A DNA stretch of 64,000 bases. It comes from Pseudoduganella umbonata. Its GTDB lineage: Bacteria; Pseudomonadota; Gammaproteobacteria; Burkholderiales; Burkholderiaceae_D. The stretch lies in assembly GCF_014192225.1 (NCBI RefSeq), contig NZ_JACHXS010000003.1:595313-659312 (forward strand), written 5' to 3'. The notes under the pieces were generated by a model that was not told the DNA's origin, searched no databases, and saw only the letters and a list, made by a program, of their open reading frames with translations. The position numbers and the translations under genes were made by a program. This document shows positions 23,236-32,784 of the stretch, one piece after another (position 1 is the first letter of the stretch; each line of letters opens with the position of its first letter).

Positions 23236-23325
23236 CCTGTCCGGACCTGCCCGGACCTGCCCGGACCTGCCACCTACCTGCTGCCCCTGTCCGCTGCCTG
23301 TCCGCTGCCTGTGTGCCCGCTGGTC
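23236..23325. repeat. C-rich tandem repeats before the small zinc-motif gene
   Basis: About three and a half copies of CCTGCCCGGA (23236-23272) are followed by CTGTCCGCTGC-type repeats. Strand-biased CCTG-rich sequence, non-coding as far as I can see; it fills part of the gap 23072-23398. Confidence 0.75.
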
Positions 23326-23398
23326 CACTACTGTTAGGTGCCGCGCAGTCCGCACGGCAGCGCCGCGTTATGCTGCGCCATCTTCCAAGGAGACCATC

Positions 23399-23563
23399 AT
23401 GAACGAACCCCTGAACCCCGGCGACGAAGCGCAACCCGGCACCCCCGGCAGTGGCGAGGATGTCTGCCCCGCCTGTCATGGCACCGGCAAACTGGACGAT
23501 GGCAAGTCCTGCCAGAACTGCGGCGGCAGTGGCGTGATCCAGGAAGGCATCGGCGGCGGCTGA
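23399..23563 (+). CDS. Small DnaJ-type zinc-finger protein
   Basis: 54 residues with two CxxCxGxG-type knuckles, CPACHGTGK and CQNCGGSGV, as in the zinc-binding region of DnaJ. A strong ribosome-binding site (AAGGAGA) precedes ATG 23399. Possibly a stand-alone chaperone-like or molybdenum-protein-type zinc-ribbon protein; the partner is unknown. Confidence 0.8.
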   Translation: MNEPLNPGDEAQPGTPGSGEDVCPACHGTGKLDDGKSCQNCGGSGVIQEGIGGG

Positions 23564-23657
23564 ACGACCGCACCCGCCCCGGTCGCGGGGAGCGGCAGCG
23601 GTCCGCCAGCGCGGCCCGCGTGGACACCCGGCAACAGGGCGCGGATAATAGCGCCCC

Positions 23658-24221
23658 ATGACCGATGTCCCTCCCCGCCCCCGCTCGCTGGCCGAGCTGT
23701 TCATAGCCTTCACCTTGCTGGCCCTGCAGGGCTTCGGCGGCGTGCTGCCCGTCGTGCAGCGCGAGATCGTCGAACGGCGGCGCTGGATGACGCAGGAAGA
23801 ATTCATCGAGGAATGGGCCGTCGCGCAGACGATGCCCGGTCCGAACGTGTGCAACCTGTCGCTCGTCATCGGCAACCGCTTCTTCGGCCTGCGCGGTGCC
23901 GCCACCGCCTTGCTCGGCCTGCTGCTGGTGCCGGCCCTGGTGGTGCTGGCGCTGGGTTCGGTGTATTCGCACTATTCCGACCAGCCCCGCGTGGCCGGCG
24001 CGCTGCGCGGCATGGCCGCGGTGGCGGCCGGCATGATCGTTGCCATGGGCATCAGGCTGGCCGCCACGCTGCGCAGGCATCCGCTGCCGCTGGCCGTCAC
24101 GCTGCCGCTGGCCGCGCTGGGCGTCGTCGGCCTCGCGGTGCTGCGCCTGCCGATGCTGGCCGCCCTCGTCGTGCTGGGCGGTACCGGCTGCGTGCTCACC
24201 TGGTACAGGCTCAAGCCATGA
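23658..24221 (+). CDS. Chromate transporter subunit, first half (CHR domain)
   Basis: 187-residue membrane protein with the CHR-family signature QGFGGVLPVVQREIVERRRWMTQEEFIEEWAVAQTMPGPN and about five hydrophobic segments. Together with the overlapping next gene it forms a bipartite short-chain ChrA-type transporter, which exports chromate (or imports sulfate in some members). The start is ATG 23658. The stop overlaps the next start by 4 bp. Confidence 0.9.
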   Translation: MTDVPPRPRSLAELFIAFTLLALQGFGGVLPVVQREIVERRRWMTQEEFIEEWAVAQTMPGPNVCNLSLVIGNRFFGLRGAATALLGLLLVPALVVLALGSVYSHYSDQPRVAGALRGMAAVAAGMIVAMGIRLAATLRRHPLPLAVTLPLAALGVVGLAVLRLPMLAALVVLGGTGCVLTWYRLKP

Positions 24222-24802
24222 GCGGGGAAATCCATATTGTCCTGGCCTGGCATGACTGGCTCGACCTGTTCGTCCATTACCTGGCGATTTCCCTGATGTC
24301 GGTCGGCGGCACGATCGCCACGACGGCGGAGATGCATCGCTACCTCGTCGAACAGCACGGCTGGCTGACGCAGGCCCAGTTCAACGAATCGATCGCGATC
24401 GCCCAGGCGGCGCCCGGGCCGAACGTGCTGTTCGTGGCACTGATGGGATGGAACGTGGGTCTGAACGCGGGCAGCCATGCGGCCGCGGTGCTGGGCGTGA
24501 TCGTGACCATGGTGGGCGCCCTGCTCCCGTCCAGCGTGCTGATGCTGCTGGCGGCGAGCTGGGGCCAGCGCAACCGCGAATTGCGCCTGGTGCGCGCCTT
24601 CAAGCAGGGCATGGCGCCGCTGGTGATCGCCATGCTGGTGTCGACCGGCATCATCCTCGGCAGCGCCAGCGGCAATCTCGCCACCGACTGGCCGCTGTAC
24701 GCGGTGTCGGTGGTCTCGGCGCTGCTGATCTGGCGCACCCGCATCCACCTGCTCTGGCTGCTGGCGGCGGGCGCGCTGCTCGGCGCCCTGGGCTTCTTGT
24801 AA
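24218..24802 (+). CDS. Chromate transporter subunit, second half (CHR domain)
   Basis: 194 residues, same fold as its neighbour: SVGGTIATTAEMHRYLVEQHGW, then AIAQAAPGPN, followed by several TM helices. The pair of half-length CHR proteins is expected to work as an inverted-topology heterodimer in the inner membrane. ATG 24218 overlaps the upstream TGA (ATGA), indicating translational coupling. Confidence 0.9.
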   Translation: MSGEIHIVLAWHDWLDLFVHYLAISLMSVGGTIATTAEMHRYLVEQHGWLTQAQFNESIAIAQAAPGPNVLFVALMGWNVGLNAGSHAAAVLGVIVTMVGALLPSSVLMLLAASWGQRNRELRLVRAFKQGMAPLVIAMLVSTGIILGSASGNLATDWPLYAVSVVSALLIWRTRIHLLWLLAAGALLGALGFL

Positions 24803-24805
24803 GGT

Positions 24806-25210
24806 TCAGGCGCCGGCCAGCCGGCGGTCGAGCGACCACCGCCCCGCGCCGGCCAGCGCGATCGTGCCGAACACGATCAGCAGCAGCCAGCCGAACTGGC
24901 CCTGCTCGATGCTCCAGTCGGGGTGCACCAGCACCATCGACACCCCGAGCAGGAACAGCACCGGCAGGCAGGCCAGCCGGGTAAACAAGCCGGCGGCGAT
25001 CAGGAACGGGCACAGCACTTCGGCAAACAGCGCGCACGCCAGCGTGACGCCGCGCCCCAGGCTCAACGGGTCGTCGATGCGGGCCAGCTCCTGCTGCCAG
25101 TGCAGCAGTTTCGGCAGGCCGTGCACCCACAGCAGCAGCGCGGCACCCGCCAGTCGGGCGAACAGCAGGCCCGCATCCGGCGTGGAGGTTCCGATGAAGC
25201 GTTTCAGCAT
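24806..25210 (-). CDS. DoxX-family membrane protein
   Basis: 134 residues with four TM helices; DoxX/DoxD family features include LLFARLAGAALLLWVHGLPKL and ALFAEVLCPFLIAAGLFTRLA. Members are quinone-linked or of unknown redox role. Convergent with the chromate genes and 18 bp downstream of the amidohydrolase on the same strand, so probably co-transcribed with it. Confidence 0.88.
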   Translation of the reverse strand: MLKRFIGTSTPDAGLLFARLAGAALLLWVHGLPKLLHWQQELARIDDPLSLGRGVTLACALFAEVLCPFLIAAGLFTRLACLPVLFLLGVSMVLVHPDWSIEQGQFGWLLLIVFGTIALAGAGRWSLDRRLAGA

Positions 25211-25228
25211 CTTCTCCTCCGTGTCCGC

Positions 25229-26989
25229 TTACTTGTTCTGGTAGCCGCCGTAATGCTTCACGGGGCTCCACTCGGGCAATACGGCAGGCGCCGCCGGCGC
25301 GTACTGGCCGAAGGCGTCGTTCGCATACACCACCTTGCCGTTGACGATCGTCAGCGCCGCTTCCAGGTTGCGGATGCCGTCGACCGGCATCGTGAAGTAA
25401 TCCTGCGGCAGGATCACCAGGTCGGCATACTGCCCGACGGCGAGGGTGCCCTTGACCTTTTCCTCGCCGCTCATCCAGGCGCTGCCGCGGGTCATCAGCT
25501 GCAATGCCTCGTGGCGCGACAGGCGGTCCTTGTCCTGCCAGACCTGCAGGCCGCCGGCCGTCTTGCCGGACACGGCCCAGTAGATCGACGGCCACGGGCC
25601 ATAGCTCGAGACGCGGGTGCCGTCCGTGCCCAGCCCGACCGGGATGCCCATCTTCAGCATGGTGCGGATCGGCGGCATCTGGCGCGTCTGGGCGCCGTAG
25701 CGCTTCCAGTACGCCTCGCCCTGGAAGTACATGCGGTTCTGCACGGCCACCCCGCCGCCCAGCTTCTTCACGCGCGCCAGCTGTGCGTCCGAAATGGTCT
25801 CGGCGTGGTCGAAGAACCAGCGCAGGCCGTTCAGCGGCAGCTCCTGATTGACCTTTTCGATGACGGCCAGGTCGCGCTCGATCGATTCGCCGTAGGTGGC
25901 GTGGATGCGGAACGGCCAGCGGTTCTTCACCAATAGCTTGAGGACGGCTTCCAGTTCGCCTTCCATGTGCTCCGGCATGTCCGGGCGCGGTTCCAGGAAG
26001 TTCTCGAAGTCGGCCGCGCTCCACACCAGGTTCTCGCCGCCGCCCTCGGTGTTGTAGCCGTTGGCGTAGAACAGGTGGTCGTTCTTGTCCGGCCTGGTCT
26101 GCGTCAGCCAGCGCTGGTAGTCTTCCAGCTCCTTGCCCGGCTTCTGCGCGAACAGGTAGTAGGAGGTGCGCACGGTCAGCTTGCCATCCTTGGCCAGCTC
26201 CAGGCTCACGGCGTAGTCGTCCGGATAGGCCTGGCCGCCGCCGCCGGCATCGATCGCGCTGGTGATGCCCAGGCGGTTCAGTTCGCGGTAGTACTGCAGC
26301 GTGGAGTTCACCTGCTGGTCGCGCGGCAGCATGCCCGTCTTGGCCAGCGTGGAGTACAGGATCAGCGCGTTCGGCTTGGCAACCAGCAGGCCGGTGGGCT
26401 TGCCATCCGCGCCCAGTTCGACGACGCCTTCCTTGTACTGCGTTTTTTCATCGTAGCCGAGGACCTGGATCGCCTTCTGGTTCAGGAAACCGAGGCCGTA
26501 CAGGTACAGCAGGAAGACCGGCTTGTCCGGCACGGCTGCGTTGATTTCCGCCAGCGTGGGCAGGCGCTTTTCCTCGAACTGGTATTCGTTCCAGCCGCCG
26601 ACCACCTTGATCCACTGGCCTTCCGGCGTGCGCGCCGCCTGCTCCTTGAGCATTTCCAGCGCGCGCTTCAGCGACGTGACACCATCCCAGCGCAGCTCGG
26701 CGTTGTAGTTCAGGCCCTCGCGGATGATGTGCAGGTGCGAGTCGTTCAGGCCGGGGATCACGGTACGCCCGCCGGCATCGATCACCCGGGTATCGGCGGT
26801 TTTCTTCCTCAGCACCTGGGCATTGCTGCCCAGCGCCGAGATCCTGCCCTTGTCGATCGCCACGGCCTGGACGAACTGGCCTTCCTTCACCATCGTCGCC
26901 ACCTTGGCGTTGGTGACGATCAGGTCGGTTGCCATGGATGTGTTGGTCCCTGCCGCCGCGATGGCGGCAGCGAGCATCAGTCGCTTCAT
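25229..26989 (-). CDS. Periplasmic amidohydrolase (YtcJ-like)
   Basis: 586 residues with a signal peptide (MKRLMLAAAIAAAGTNTSMA) and an amidohydrolase-3 (metal-dependent TIM barrel) fold: HxH at 85-87 (DSHLHI), IHATYGE and FDHAETIS metal-ligand strands, and GLGTDGTRV near the end of the barrel. A YtcJ-like enzyme probably hydrolysing an amide or ester substrate in the periplasm; the substrate cannot be read from sequence. Confidence 0.88.
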   Translation of the reverse strand: MKRLMLAAAIAAAGTNTSMATDLIVTNAKVATMVKEGQFVQAVAIDKGRISALGSNAQVLRKKTADTRVIDAGGRTVIPGLNDSHLHIIREGLNYNAELRWDGVTSLKRALEMLKEQAARTPEGQWIKVVGGWNEYQFEEKRLPTLAEINAAVPDKPVFLLYLYGLGFLNQKAIQVLGYDEKTQYKEGVVELGADGKPTGLLVAKPNALILYSTLAKTGMLPRDQQVNSTLQYYRELNRLGITSAIDAGGGGQAYPDDYAVSLELAKDGKLTVRTSYYLFAQKPGKELEDYQRWLTQTRPDKNDHLFYANGYNTEGGGENLVWSAADFENFLEPRPDMPEHMEGELEAVLKLLVKNRWPFRIHATYGESIERDLAVIEKVNQELPLNGLRWFFDHAETISDAQLARVKKLGGGVAVQNRMYFQGEAYWKRYGAQTRQMPPIRTMLKMGIPVGLGTDGTRVSSYGPWPSIYWAVSGKTAGGLQVWQDKDRLSRHEALQLMTRGSAWMSGEEKVKGTLAVGQYADLVILPQDYFTMPVDGIRNLEAALTIVNGKVVYANDAFGQYAPAAPAVLPEWSPVKHYGGYQNK

Positions 26990-27059
26990 GCTGTTTCCTT
27001 TTCTAAACTACAAAAAATCTGCCGGGCGACCGCTGCCCGCTGGCTGTCCTGCGCGGTGC

Positions 27060-27626
27060 TTATTCCTTGATGGCTTCCACGGCAATCGTCAGCGTGATTT
27101 CGTCGCTGACGTTCGGCGCGTACTTGCCGGCGTTGAATTCGGAACGCTTGATCGTCGCCGTCGCATTCGCGCCGCAGGCATCCTTCTTCGCCATCGGGTG
27201 CGGCTGGCACTTGAACGACGTGACCTTCAGGTTGACCGGCTTGGTGATGCCCTTGATGGTCAGGTTGCCGTCCACCGAGGCCACGGTGTCGCCGCTGAAG
27301 TTGAACTTGGTCGACTTGAACGTGATGGCCGGGAATTTCTCGACGTCGAAGAAGTCGGCGCCCTTGATATGGCCGTTGAACGTTTCATTGCCCGTGTTGA
27401 CGGACTTCGTGTCGATGATGATTTCGGTCGAGCCGGTCCTGGCGGCGCGGTCGATGGTGATCTTGCCCTTGGTCTTGTCGAAGCGGCTTTCCTGCGTCGA
27501 GAAGCCCAGGTGGGTGTACGAGAAGCGCGCGAACGTGTGGGAATCGTCGATCACATAGGTTTCAGGCGCGGCCAGGGCGGCGGTCGAGAAGCCGGCGGCC
27601 AGTACGAGGGCGATCAGTTTTTTCAT
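27060..27626 (-). CDS. YceI-family periplasmic protein
   Basis: 188 residues with a Sec signal peptide (MKKLIALVLAAGFSTAALA) and a full YceI lipocalin-like domain (ETYVIDDSHTFARFSYTHLG, TINVDTKSVNTGNETFNGHI-like, ITFKSTKFNF). Isoprenoid-binding family. Separated by 70 bp from the amidohydrolase start downstream, so may lead that operon. Confidence 0.92.
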   Translation of the reverse strand: MKKLIALVLAAGFSTAALAAPETYVIDDSHTFARFSYTHLGFSTQESRFDKTKGKITIDRAARTGSTEIIIDTKSVNTGNETFNGHIKGADFFDVEKFPAITFKSTKFNFSGDTVASVDGNLTIKGITKPVNLKVTSFKCQPHPMAKKDACGANATATIKRSEFNAGKYAPNVSDEITLTIAVEAIKE

Positions 27627-27718
27627 GGTTATTACTCTCCGGTGGTGAATACAATTTGTCGATGCGGCATTATGTCCGCGCCCGGGGAGTAGTGTAAAAC
27701 GGAAAATTTACCGTTGTT

Positions 27719-27737
27719 CTATCGAAATTATCGATAG
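27719..27737. promoter_or_regulatory. Inverted repeat upstream of yceI-like gene
   Basis: CTATCGA, AATTA, TCGATAG: 7-bp perfect arms. It lies about 93 bp before the YceI start and has the shape of a LysR-type or other dimeric regulator site. No regulator gene is adjacent. Confidence 0.35.
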
Positions 27738-27848
27738 TGCGGCGCCCGCCGGAACAAGAGCATCATAGGCGGCGCACGGCGCGCTGCCCATCTGCCAAAG
27801 GGGAAAGGTCCGGACACCCGGCTTGGGTGATACGCGCCCCGCCCGCAT

Positions 27849-28085
27849 GCCGGAAAGCGGTCGAGCCCGTGTCCCGGTGCCAGGCACGGTGACATGCGGA
27901 AAGCGGTCGAGCCCGTGTCCCGGTGCCAGGCACGGTGACATGCGGAAAGCGGTCGAGCCCGTGTCCCGGTGCCAGGCACGGTGACACGCGGAAAGCGGTC
28001 GAGCCCGTGTCCCGGTGCCAGGCACGGTGACACGCGGAAAGCGGTCGAGCCCGTGTCCCGGTGCCAGGCACGGTGACACGGGCTC
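27849..28085. repeat. Array of five 46-bp repeats carrying the 39-bp palindromic element
   Basis: The GAGCCCGTGTC arm starts at 27863, 27909, 27955, 28001 and 28047, exactly 46 bp apart. Each contains CGGTGCCAGGCACGG between partial arms; the last copy (28047-28085) is a full palindrome, GAGCCCGTGTC with GACACGGGCTC. The stretch 27627-28131 otherwise holds only the YceI promoter region; no gene seen. The same element recurs at 36366-36496 and 48927-49172. Confidence 0.92.
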
Positions 28086-28131
28086 AGGCACGAGAACATG
28101 GCGCGGGAGCGAGGCCCCCGGCAACGGGGAT

Positions 28132-28932
28132 TCAGCGCGCCAGCAGACGGTCCAGCAGCTTTTCTTCCAGCGCGGCGAAGGCGGGGTTGCCGCGCGTGCG
28201 GGGGCGCGGCAGGTCGACGTCCAGGTCGAGGGTGATGCGGCCCTCGTCGATGAGCAGCACGCGGTCGGCCAGCGCCACCGCTTCCTGCACGTCGTGCGTG
28301 ACCAGCACGGCGGTGAAGCCGCGCTGGCGCCACAGCGATTCGATCAGCTGCTGCATCTCGATCCGCGTCAGCGCATCGAGGGCGCCGAGCGGTTCGTCGA
28401 GCAGCAGCAGCGACGGTTCGTGCACCAGCGCCCTGGCCAGCGCCACGCGCTGCCGCTGGCCGCCGGACAGCTGTGCCGGCCATGCATCGGCACGGTCCGC
28501 GAGGCCGACGGCGGCCAGCGCGCCGGCCGCCGCATGCAGTCCGTTCGGCAAACCCAGGGCGACGTTCTCCAGCACGCTCTTCCACGGCAGCAGCCGGGCT
28601 TCCTGGAACATCATCCGCATCGGCACTGCCTCCTTGCCTGCGCCCTGGCCGACGGCGACGCGGCCGCTGTCGATCGCATCGAGCCCGGCGATCGTGCGCA
28701 GCAGCGTGCTCTTGCCGCAACCGCTGCGGCCGACGATGGCGACGAATTCGCCCGCTTTCAGCTCCAGCCCGATGCCGTCCAGCACGCGGCGCGCGCCGAA
28801 CGATTTCGTCAGTCCTTCCAGGCGCACCCCGACGCCCTGCCGCTGCAGCGGACGGCGCGCGGGTGCGGCTTCCACCGGTTCGGGCGTGAAGGCAAACGGT
28901 TCGCTATCGAGGGGTAACGTGGCATGCAGCAT
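28132..28932 (-). CDS. ssuB: Aliphatic sulfonate ABC transporter ATPase
   Basis: 266 residues. ATP-binding subunit with Walker [11 protein letters not shown], signature [10 protein letters not shown] and Walker [13 protein letters not shown], in the nitrate/sulfonate/taurine group; the extended N-terminus (about 40 residues) is usual for SsuB. Last gene of ssuEADCB; a 68-bp gap separates it from ssuC. Start ATG 28932 was chosen over upstream in-frame codons because it gives the family N-terminus. Confidence 0.92.
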   Translation of the reverse strand: MLHATLPLDSEPFAFTPEPVEAAPARRPLQRQGVGVRLEGLTKSFGARRVLDGIGLELKAGEFVAIVGRSGCGKSTLLRTIAGLDAIDSGRVAVGQGAGKEAVPMRMMFQEARLLPWKSVLENVALGLPNGLHAAAGALAAVGLADRADAWPAQLSGGQRQRVALARALVHEPSLLLLDEPLGALDALTRIEMQQLIESLWRQRGFTAVLVTHDVQEAVALADRVLLIDEGRITLDLDVDLPRPRTRGNPAFAALEEKLLDRLLAR

Positions 28933-29000
28933 AAATATCCTTAAAACGTCTTGGTAATGGCAGATCGATTGCCTGACTGGTCCAACGCCCCGATCGGAAC

Positions 29001-29837
29001 CTAGGCATAGGCAGGATTCCAGCGCAGCAGCCGGCGCTCCAGTGCGCGGGCGACCAGGTCGGCCAGCTTGCCGAGGATCGCGTACAGCAGGATCCCCACC
29101 AGCACCACGTCGGTCTGCAGGAATTCGCGGGCGTTCATCGTCATGTAGCCGATGCCGGCCTGCGCTGAAATCGTTTCCGCGACGATCAGCAGCACCCACA
29201 CGAGGCCCAGCGAGAAGCGCACGCCGACCAGGATCGACGGCAGCGCGCCCGGCAGGATCACGTCGCGGTACAGCGGCCAGCCCTTCAGGCCATAGCTCTT
29301 CGCCATCTCGACCAGCCCCGCGTCGGTGGCGCGGATGCCGTGGAACGTGTTCAGGTAGACCGGGAAGAACACGCCGACCGCCAGCAGGAACAGCTTGGCC
29401 GTTTCATCGATGCCGAACCACAGGATCACCAGCGGGATCAGCGCCAGCGCCGGGATGTTGCGGACCATTTGCAGCGTGGTGTCCAGCAGCGTCTCGGCGC
29501 GGCGGAAACTGCCCGTCAGCAGGCCCAGGGCCAGCCCCAGCCCGGCGCCGACGGCAAAGCCGGACAGCGCGCGCCACAGGCTGGTGCGCAGGTGCTCCCA
29601 CAGCTCGCCGGATGCGGCCAGCGTCCAGAACGCGGTGGCCACGGCAAGCGGCTCGGGCAGGATGCGGCTCGACAGCCAGCCGGTGCGCGACGATATCTCC
29701 CACGCCAGCAGCAGCGCGATCGGCAGGAACCAGGGGGCCAGTGCCGCGTTCAGGCGCGACCAGCCTCCCGGTTGCGACACCGGGAGCGGTGCGTTTGCTG
29801 GCGCGTTTGCTGGCGCGTTTGCTTGTGCACTGCCCAT
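29001..29837 (-). CDS. ssuC: Aliphatic sulfonate ABC transporter permease
   Basis: 278 residues with about six TM helices and the transporter loop [26 protein letters not shown] (quoted in part: [16 protein letters not shown]), conserved in SsuC/TauC permeases. The N-terminus carries a short APANAP repeat. It lies 2 bp downstream of ssuD, so translation is coupled. Imports organosulfonates together with SsuA and SsuB. Confidence 0.92.
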   Translation of the reverse strand: MGSAQANAPANAPANAPLPVSQPGGWSRLNAALAPWFLPIALLLAWEISSRTGWLSSRILPEPLAVATAFWTLAASGELWEHLRTSLWRALSGFAVGAGLGLALGLLTGSFRRAETLLDTTLQMVRNIPALALIPLVILWFGIDETAKLFLLAVGVFFPVYLNTFHGIRATDAGLVEMAKSYGLKGWPLYRDVILPGALPSILVGVRFSLGLVWVLLIVAETISAQAGIGYMTMNAREFLQTDVVLVGILLYAILGKLADLVARALERRLLRWNPAYA

Positions 29838-29838
29838 G

Positions 29839-30987
29839 TCAGGCCGCCTTCTTCGGCACGATATCGGTGGCCATCACCTCGCCGAACGGCCCGGTGATCG
29901 ACACCTCGCCCTGGGCTTTTCCTTTACCAAGAAGCGGGAACACCAGCTCGGCGAAGCGGTACGATTCCTCCAGGTGCGGATAGCCGGAGAAGATGAAGGT
30001 CTCGATGCCCAGGTCGGCATACTCGCGGATGCGCGCCGCCACCGTTTCGGGATCGCCCACCAGTGCCGTGCCGGCACCGCCGCGTACCAGGCCCACGCCG
30101 GCCCACAGGTTCGGCGCCACTTCCAGCTTGTCGCGCCGGCCGCCGTGCAGCGCGGCCATGCGGCGCTGCCCTTCCGAATCCATGCGCGCGAACGATGCCT
30201 GGGCCTTGGCGATCACGTCGTCGTCCAGGTGCGAGATCAGCTTCTCGGCGGCCTGCCACGCCTCGTCGTTGGTCTCGCGCACGATCACGTGCAGGCGGAT
30301 GCCGAATTTCACCGTGCGGCCATGTTCGGCGGCGCGGCGGCGGATATCGGCGATCTTCTCGGCCACCGCCGCCGGCGGCTCGCCCCACGTCAGGTACACG
30401 TCCATCTGTTCGGCCGCCAGCTCGTGCGCCGCTTCCGACGAACCGCCGAAGTACAGCGGCGGATAGGGTTTCTGCACGGGAGGGTACAGCGTTTTCGCGC
30501 CCTTTACCTGCAGGTGTTTTCCCTCGAAGTCGAAGCCGGCATCGCCGCCCTCGCCGGACAGCGCACCGCGCCAGATCCGGATGAATTCATCGGAAATCTC
30601 GTAGCGCGTGGCGTGGTCTGCGGTCAGGCCGTCCGCCGCCAGTTCGGTAGGGTCGCCCCCGGTCACCACGTTGATCAGCAGGCGCCCGTTCGACAGCCGG
30701 TCGAAGGTCGCCGCCATGCGCACGGCCAGGCCCGGCGTGGACAGTCCCGGCCGCACCGCGACGAGGAACTTCAAATTCCTCGTCGCGTGGATGAGCGACG
30801 ATGCGACTACCCAGGCATCCTCGCACGAGCGCCCGGTGGGCAACAGCACGCCGTCGTAGCCCAGCGTGTCGGCCGCCACGGCCACCTGCCGGAGGTAGTC
30901 GGCATCGACGGCGCGCGCGCCTTTCGACGTGCCCAGGTAACGGCTGTCGCCGTGGGTGGGAATGAACCAGAACAAATTCAACGACAT
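29839..30987 (-). CDS. ssuD: FMNH2-dependent alkanesulfonate monooxygenase
   Basis: 382 residues. Luciferase-like flavin monooxygenase; [20 protein letters not shown] is the SsuD N-terminus and [16 protein letters not shown] and [20 protein letters not shown] are family blocks. Releases sulfite from alkanesulfonates using reduced FMN supplied by SsuE. Length matches the family. Start ATG 30987. Confidence 0.95.
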   Translation of the reverse strand: MSLNLFWFIPTHGDSRYLGTSKGARAVDADYLRQVAVAADTLGYDGVLLPTGRSCEDAWVVASSLIHATRNLKFLVAVRPGLSTPGLAVRMAATFDRLSNGRLLINVVTGGDPTELAADGLTADHATRYEISDEFIRIWRGALSGEGGDAGFDFEGKHLQVKGAKTLYPPVQKPYPPLYFGGSSEAAHELAAEQMDVYLTWGEPPAAVAEKIADIRRRAAEHGRTVKFGIRLHVIVRETNDEAWQAAEKLISHLDDDVIAKAQASFARMDSEGQRRMAALHGGRRDKLEVAPNLWAGVGLVRGGAGTALVGDPETVAARIREYADLGIETFIFSGYPHLEESYRFAELVFPLLGKGKAQGEVSITGPFGEVMATDIVPKKAA

Positions 30988-31006
30988 GAAAACTCCAGGT
31001 ATCTGA

Positions 31007-31978
31007 TTACTTCGCCGATGCCAGCACGGCATCCTTGATGGCGATGGGTTTCGGGATCAGCTTCAGTGCGGCGAAGGCATCGGCGATCTTCTGCTGCTCG
31101 CGCAGCACCTCGTTCGACACCGGCTTGACGCCGTAGCTGTAGCGCGAAGCGGCCAGCGCCACCACGGCCGGCTCGAGGCCGGTCTGGGCCGCCAGGATCG
31201 CGGTGACTTCCTTCGGATTGTCGCGGCCCCAGTCGTCGACCTTGCCGATTTCCTCGAGCAGCACCTGCTGCAGCGCCGGGTTGGCGCGCGCCCAGTCGCG
31301 CGCAGCCAGGTAGAACTGGTGGTTGGCGACCAGGCCCTTGCCGTCGGCCAGCACGCGGGCGCCGAGCTGCTTTTCCGCGGCGGCGAAGAACGGATCCCAG
31401 ATCACCCAGGCATCGACGGCACCGCGCTCGAACGCGGCACGCGCATCGGCCGGCGGCAGGTAGACCGGCTGGATATCCTTCCAGGGCACGCCGGCCTGCT
31501 CCAGCGCGCGCAGCAGCAGGTAGTGCACGTTGGAGCCCTTGTTCAGCGCGACCCTCTTGCCCTTCAGGTCGGCAACGCTGCGCAGCTTCGAATCCTTCGG
31601 CACGACGATCGCCTCGCTGTGCGGCGATGGCGGTTCGTTGCCCACGTAGACCAGCGCCGCGCCGGCGGCCTGCGCGAAGATCGGCGGCGCTTCGCCGACG
31701 GTACCGAAATCGATGCTGCCCACGTTCAGGCCTTCGAGCAGCTGCGGGCCGGCGGGGAACTCGGTCCACTGCACCGTCACGCCCTGTGGCGCCAGGCGTT
31801 TTTCCAGCGTGCCGCGCCCCTTGAGCAGGGTCAGCGTGCCGTATTTCTGGTAGCCGATGCGCACCACTTTTTTATCCTGTGCGTGTGCCAGTCCCGACAA
31901 ACTCCCCGCGAAGGCGGCGGCGACCAGCAATCCCAGCGTGCGGCGGCGCGCCGCGCGTTTTTGCACGGTCGCCATCAT
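31007..31978 (-). CDS. ssuA: Aliphatic sulfonate-binding periplasmic protein
   Basis: 323 residues with a signal peptide (ends [10 protein letters not shown]) and the SsuA/TauA binding-protein pattern: [23 protein letters not shown] (in part), [39 protein letters not shown] and [15 protein letters not shown]. Delivers sulfonates to SsuBC. ATG 31978 overlaps the ssuE stop (ATGA). Confidence 0.95.
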   Translation of the reverse strand: MMATVQKRAARRRTLGLLVAAAFAGSLSGLAHAQDKKVVRIGYQKYGTLTLLKGRGTLEKRLAPQGVTVQWTEFPAGPQLLEGLNVGSIDFGTVGEAPPIFAQAAGAALVYVGNEPPSPHSEAIVVPKDSKLRSVADLKGKRVALNKGSNVHYLLLRALEQAGVPWKDIQPVYLPPADARAAFERGAVDAWVIWDPFFAAAEKQLGARVLADGKGLVANHQFYLAARDWARANPALQQVLLEEIGKVDDWGRDNPKEVTAILAAQTGLEPAVVALAASRYSYGVKPVSNEVLREQQKIADAFAALKLIPKPIAIKDAVLASAK

Positions 31979-32577
31979 GCCGCCTGCGAAACGTAAGGGT
32001 GATCCTGCAGCGAAAGCGCCGGCGCCCGCGCCGCTTCTTCCGCCGCGCGGCGGTAGCCGAGTGCCCGGTCCAGCGTGGTCACGCCGGCCGCCACGCGCAC
32101 GGCGATTTCCGGGGCCAGCAGCACGCCTTCGTGTTCGCTCCACTGCACCTGCTGCGAGGTGGCATAGATACTGGTCAGCACCTGGTCCGCTTCCAGCGCA
32201 TGCAGCACGGGGCGCAGTGCGTAATCGAGCGCCAGCAGGTGCGACTGGCTGCCGCCTGTCGCCACCGGCAGCACGATCTTGCCGGCCAGGCCGTTCTGCG
32301 GCAGCAGATCCAGGAACGCCTTCAGCACACCGGAGTATGCCGCCTTGTATACAGGCGTGGCGACGATCACCGCATGCGCATCGGCCACTTCCGCCAGCGC
32401 GGCACGCACCACGGCATCGGTGTTGTCCGCCGCGAGCAGCGCCTGGGCCGGCAGGTCGCGCACGTTCAGCCGCGCCGTGCGGTGACCGTGGGCGGCCAGC
32501 TTGTCGCCGATGTGGTGCAGCAGCCGGCTGGAAGAGGATGGCACCGCGGGGCTGCCGGAAATCAGGAGGATGCTCAT
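31975..32577 (-). CDS. ssuE: NAD(P)H-dependent FMN reductase
   Basis: 200-residue flavodoxin-like reductase, first gene of the ssu operon. SILLISGSPAVPSSSSRLLH is the FMN-binding N-terminus. It supplies FMNH2 to SsuD and probably to the flavoprotein encoded divergently at 32785. A -10-like TTATAT lies 27 bp before the ATG (minus strand, 32604-32609). Confidence 0.94.
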   Translation of the reverse strand: MSILLISGSPAVPSSSSRLLHHIGDKLAAHGHRTARLNVRDLPAQALLAADNTDAVVRAALAEVADAHAVIVATPVYKAAYSGVLKAFLDLLPQNGLAGKIVLPVATGGSQSHLLALDYALRPVLHALEADQVLTSIYATSQQVQWSEHEGVLLAPEIAVRVAAGVTTLDRALGYRRAAEEAARAPALSLQDHPYVSQAA

Positions 32578-32784
32578 GGAAAGTCGCCTTCTTTTGCAGG
32601 TTGATATAACAATTCAATGGCAGCAAGGCTACGGCAGCGCCACCGGTTACAGAACGAATGCTTTCGCACTTCGATATGTGATTTTTTCAGCATGATTTTT
32701 TCGCATATCAAAGCGTGCTTTCCTTCGTGGACTGACGCTCGGCACGGGCGCGATACTGGTTTCATTGCTATCGCCCCGCTTCCC
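32578..32784. promoter_or_regulatory. Divergent sulfur-island control region
   Basis: 207 bp between ssuE and the SfnB-like gene. It contains GATATG (32673-32678) and CATATC (32704-32709) as an inverted repeat enclosing two direct copies of TGATTTTTTC (32679-32688 and 32693-32702). AT-rich, dyad-containing sequence is what LysR sulfur regulators (CysB, Cbl, SsuR) bind; no such regulator gene is in this window. Confidence 0.5.

Noticed and set aside
27849..28085. CRISPR array or coding repeat
   Set aside because: The 46-bp units are near-identical throughout and the longest frames through them have no protein-like composition.
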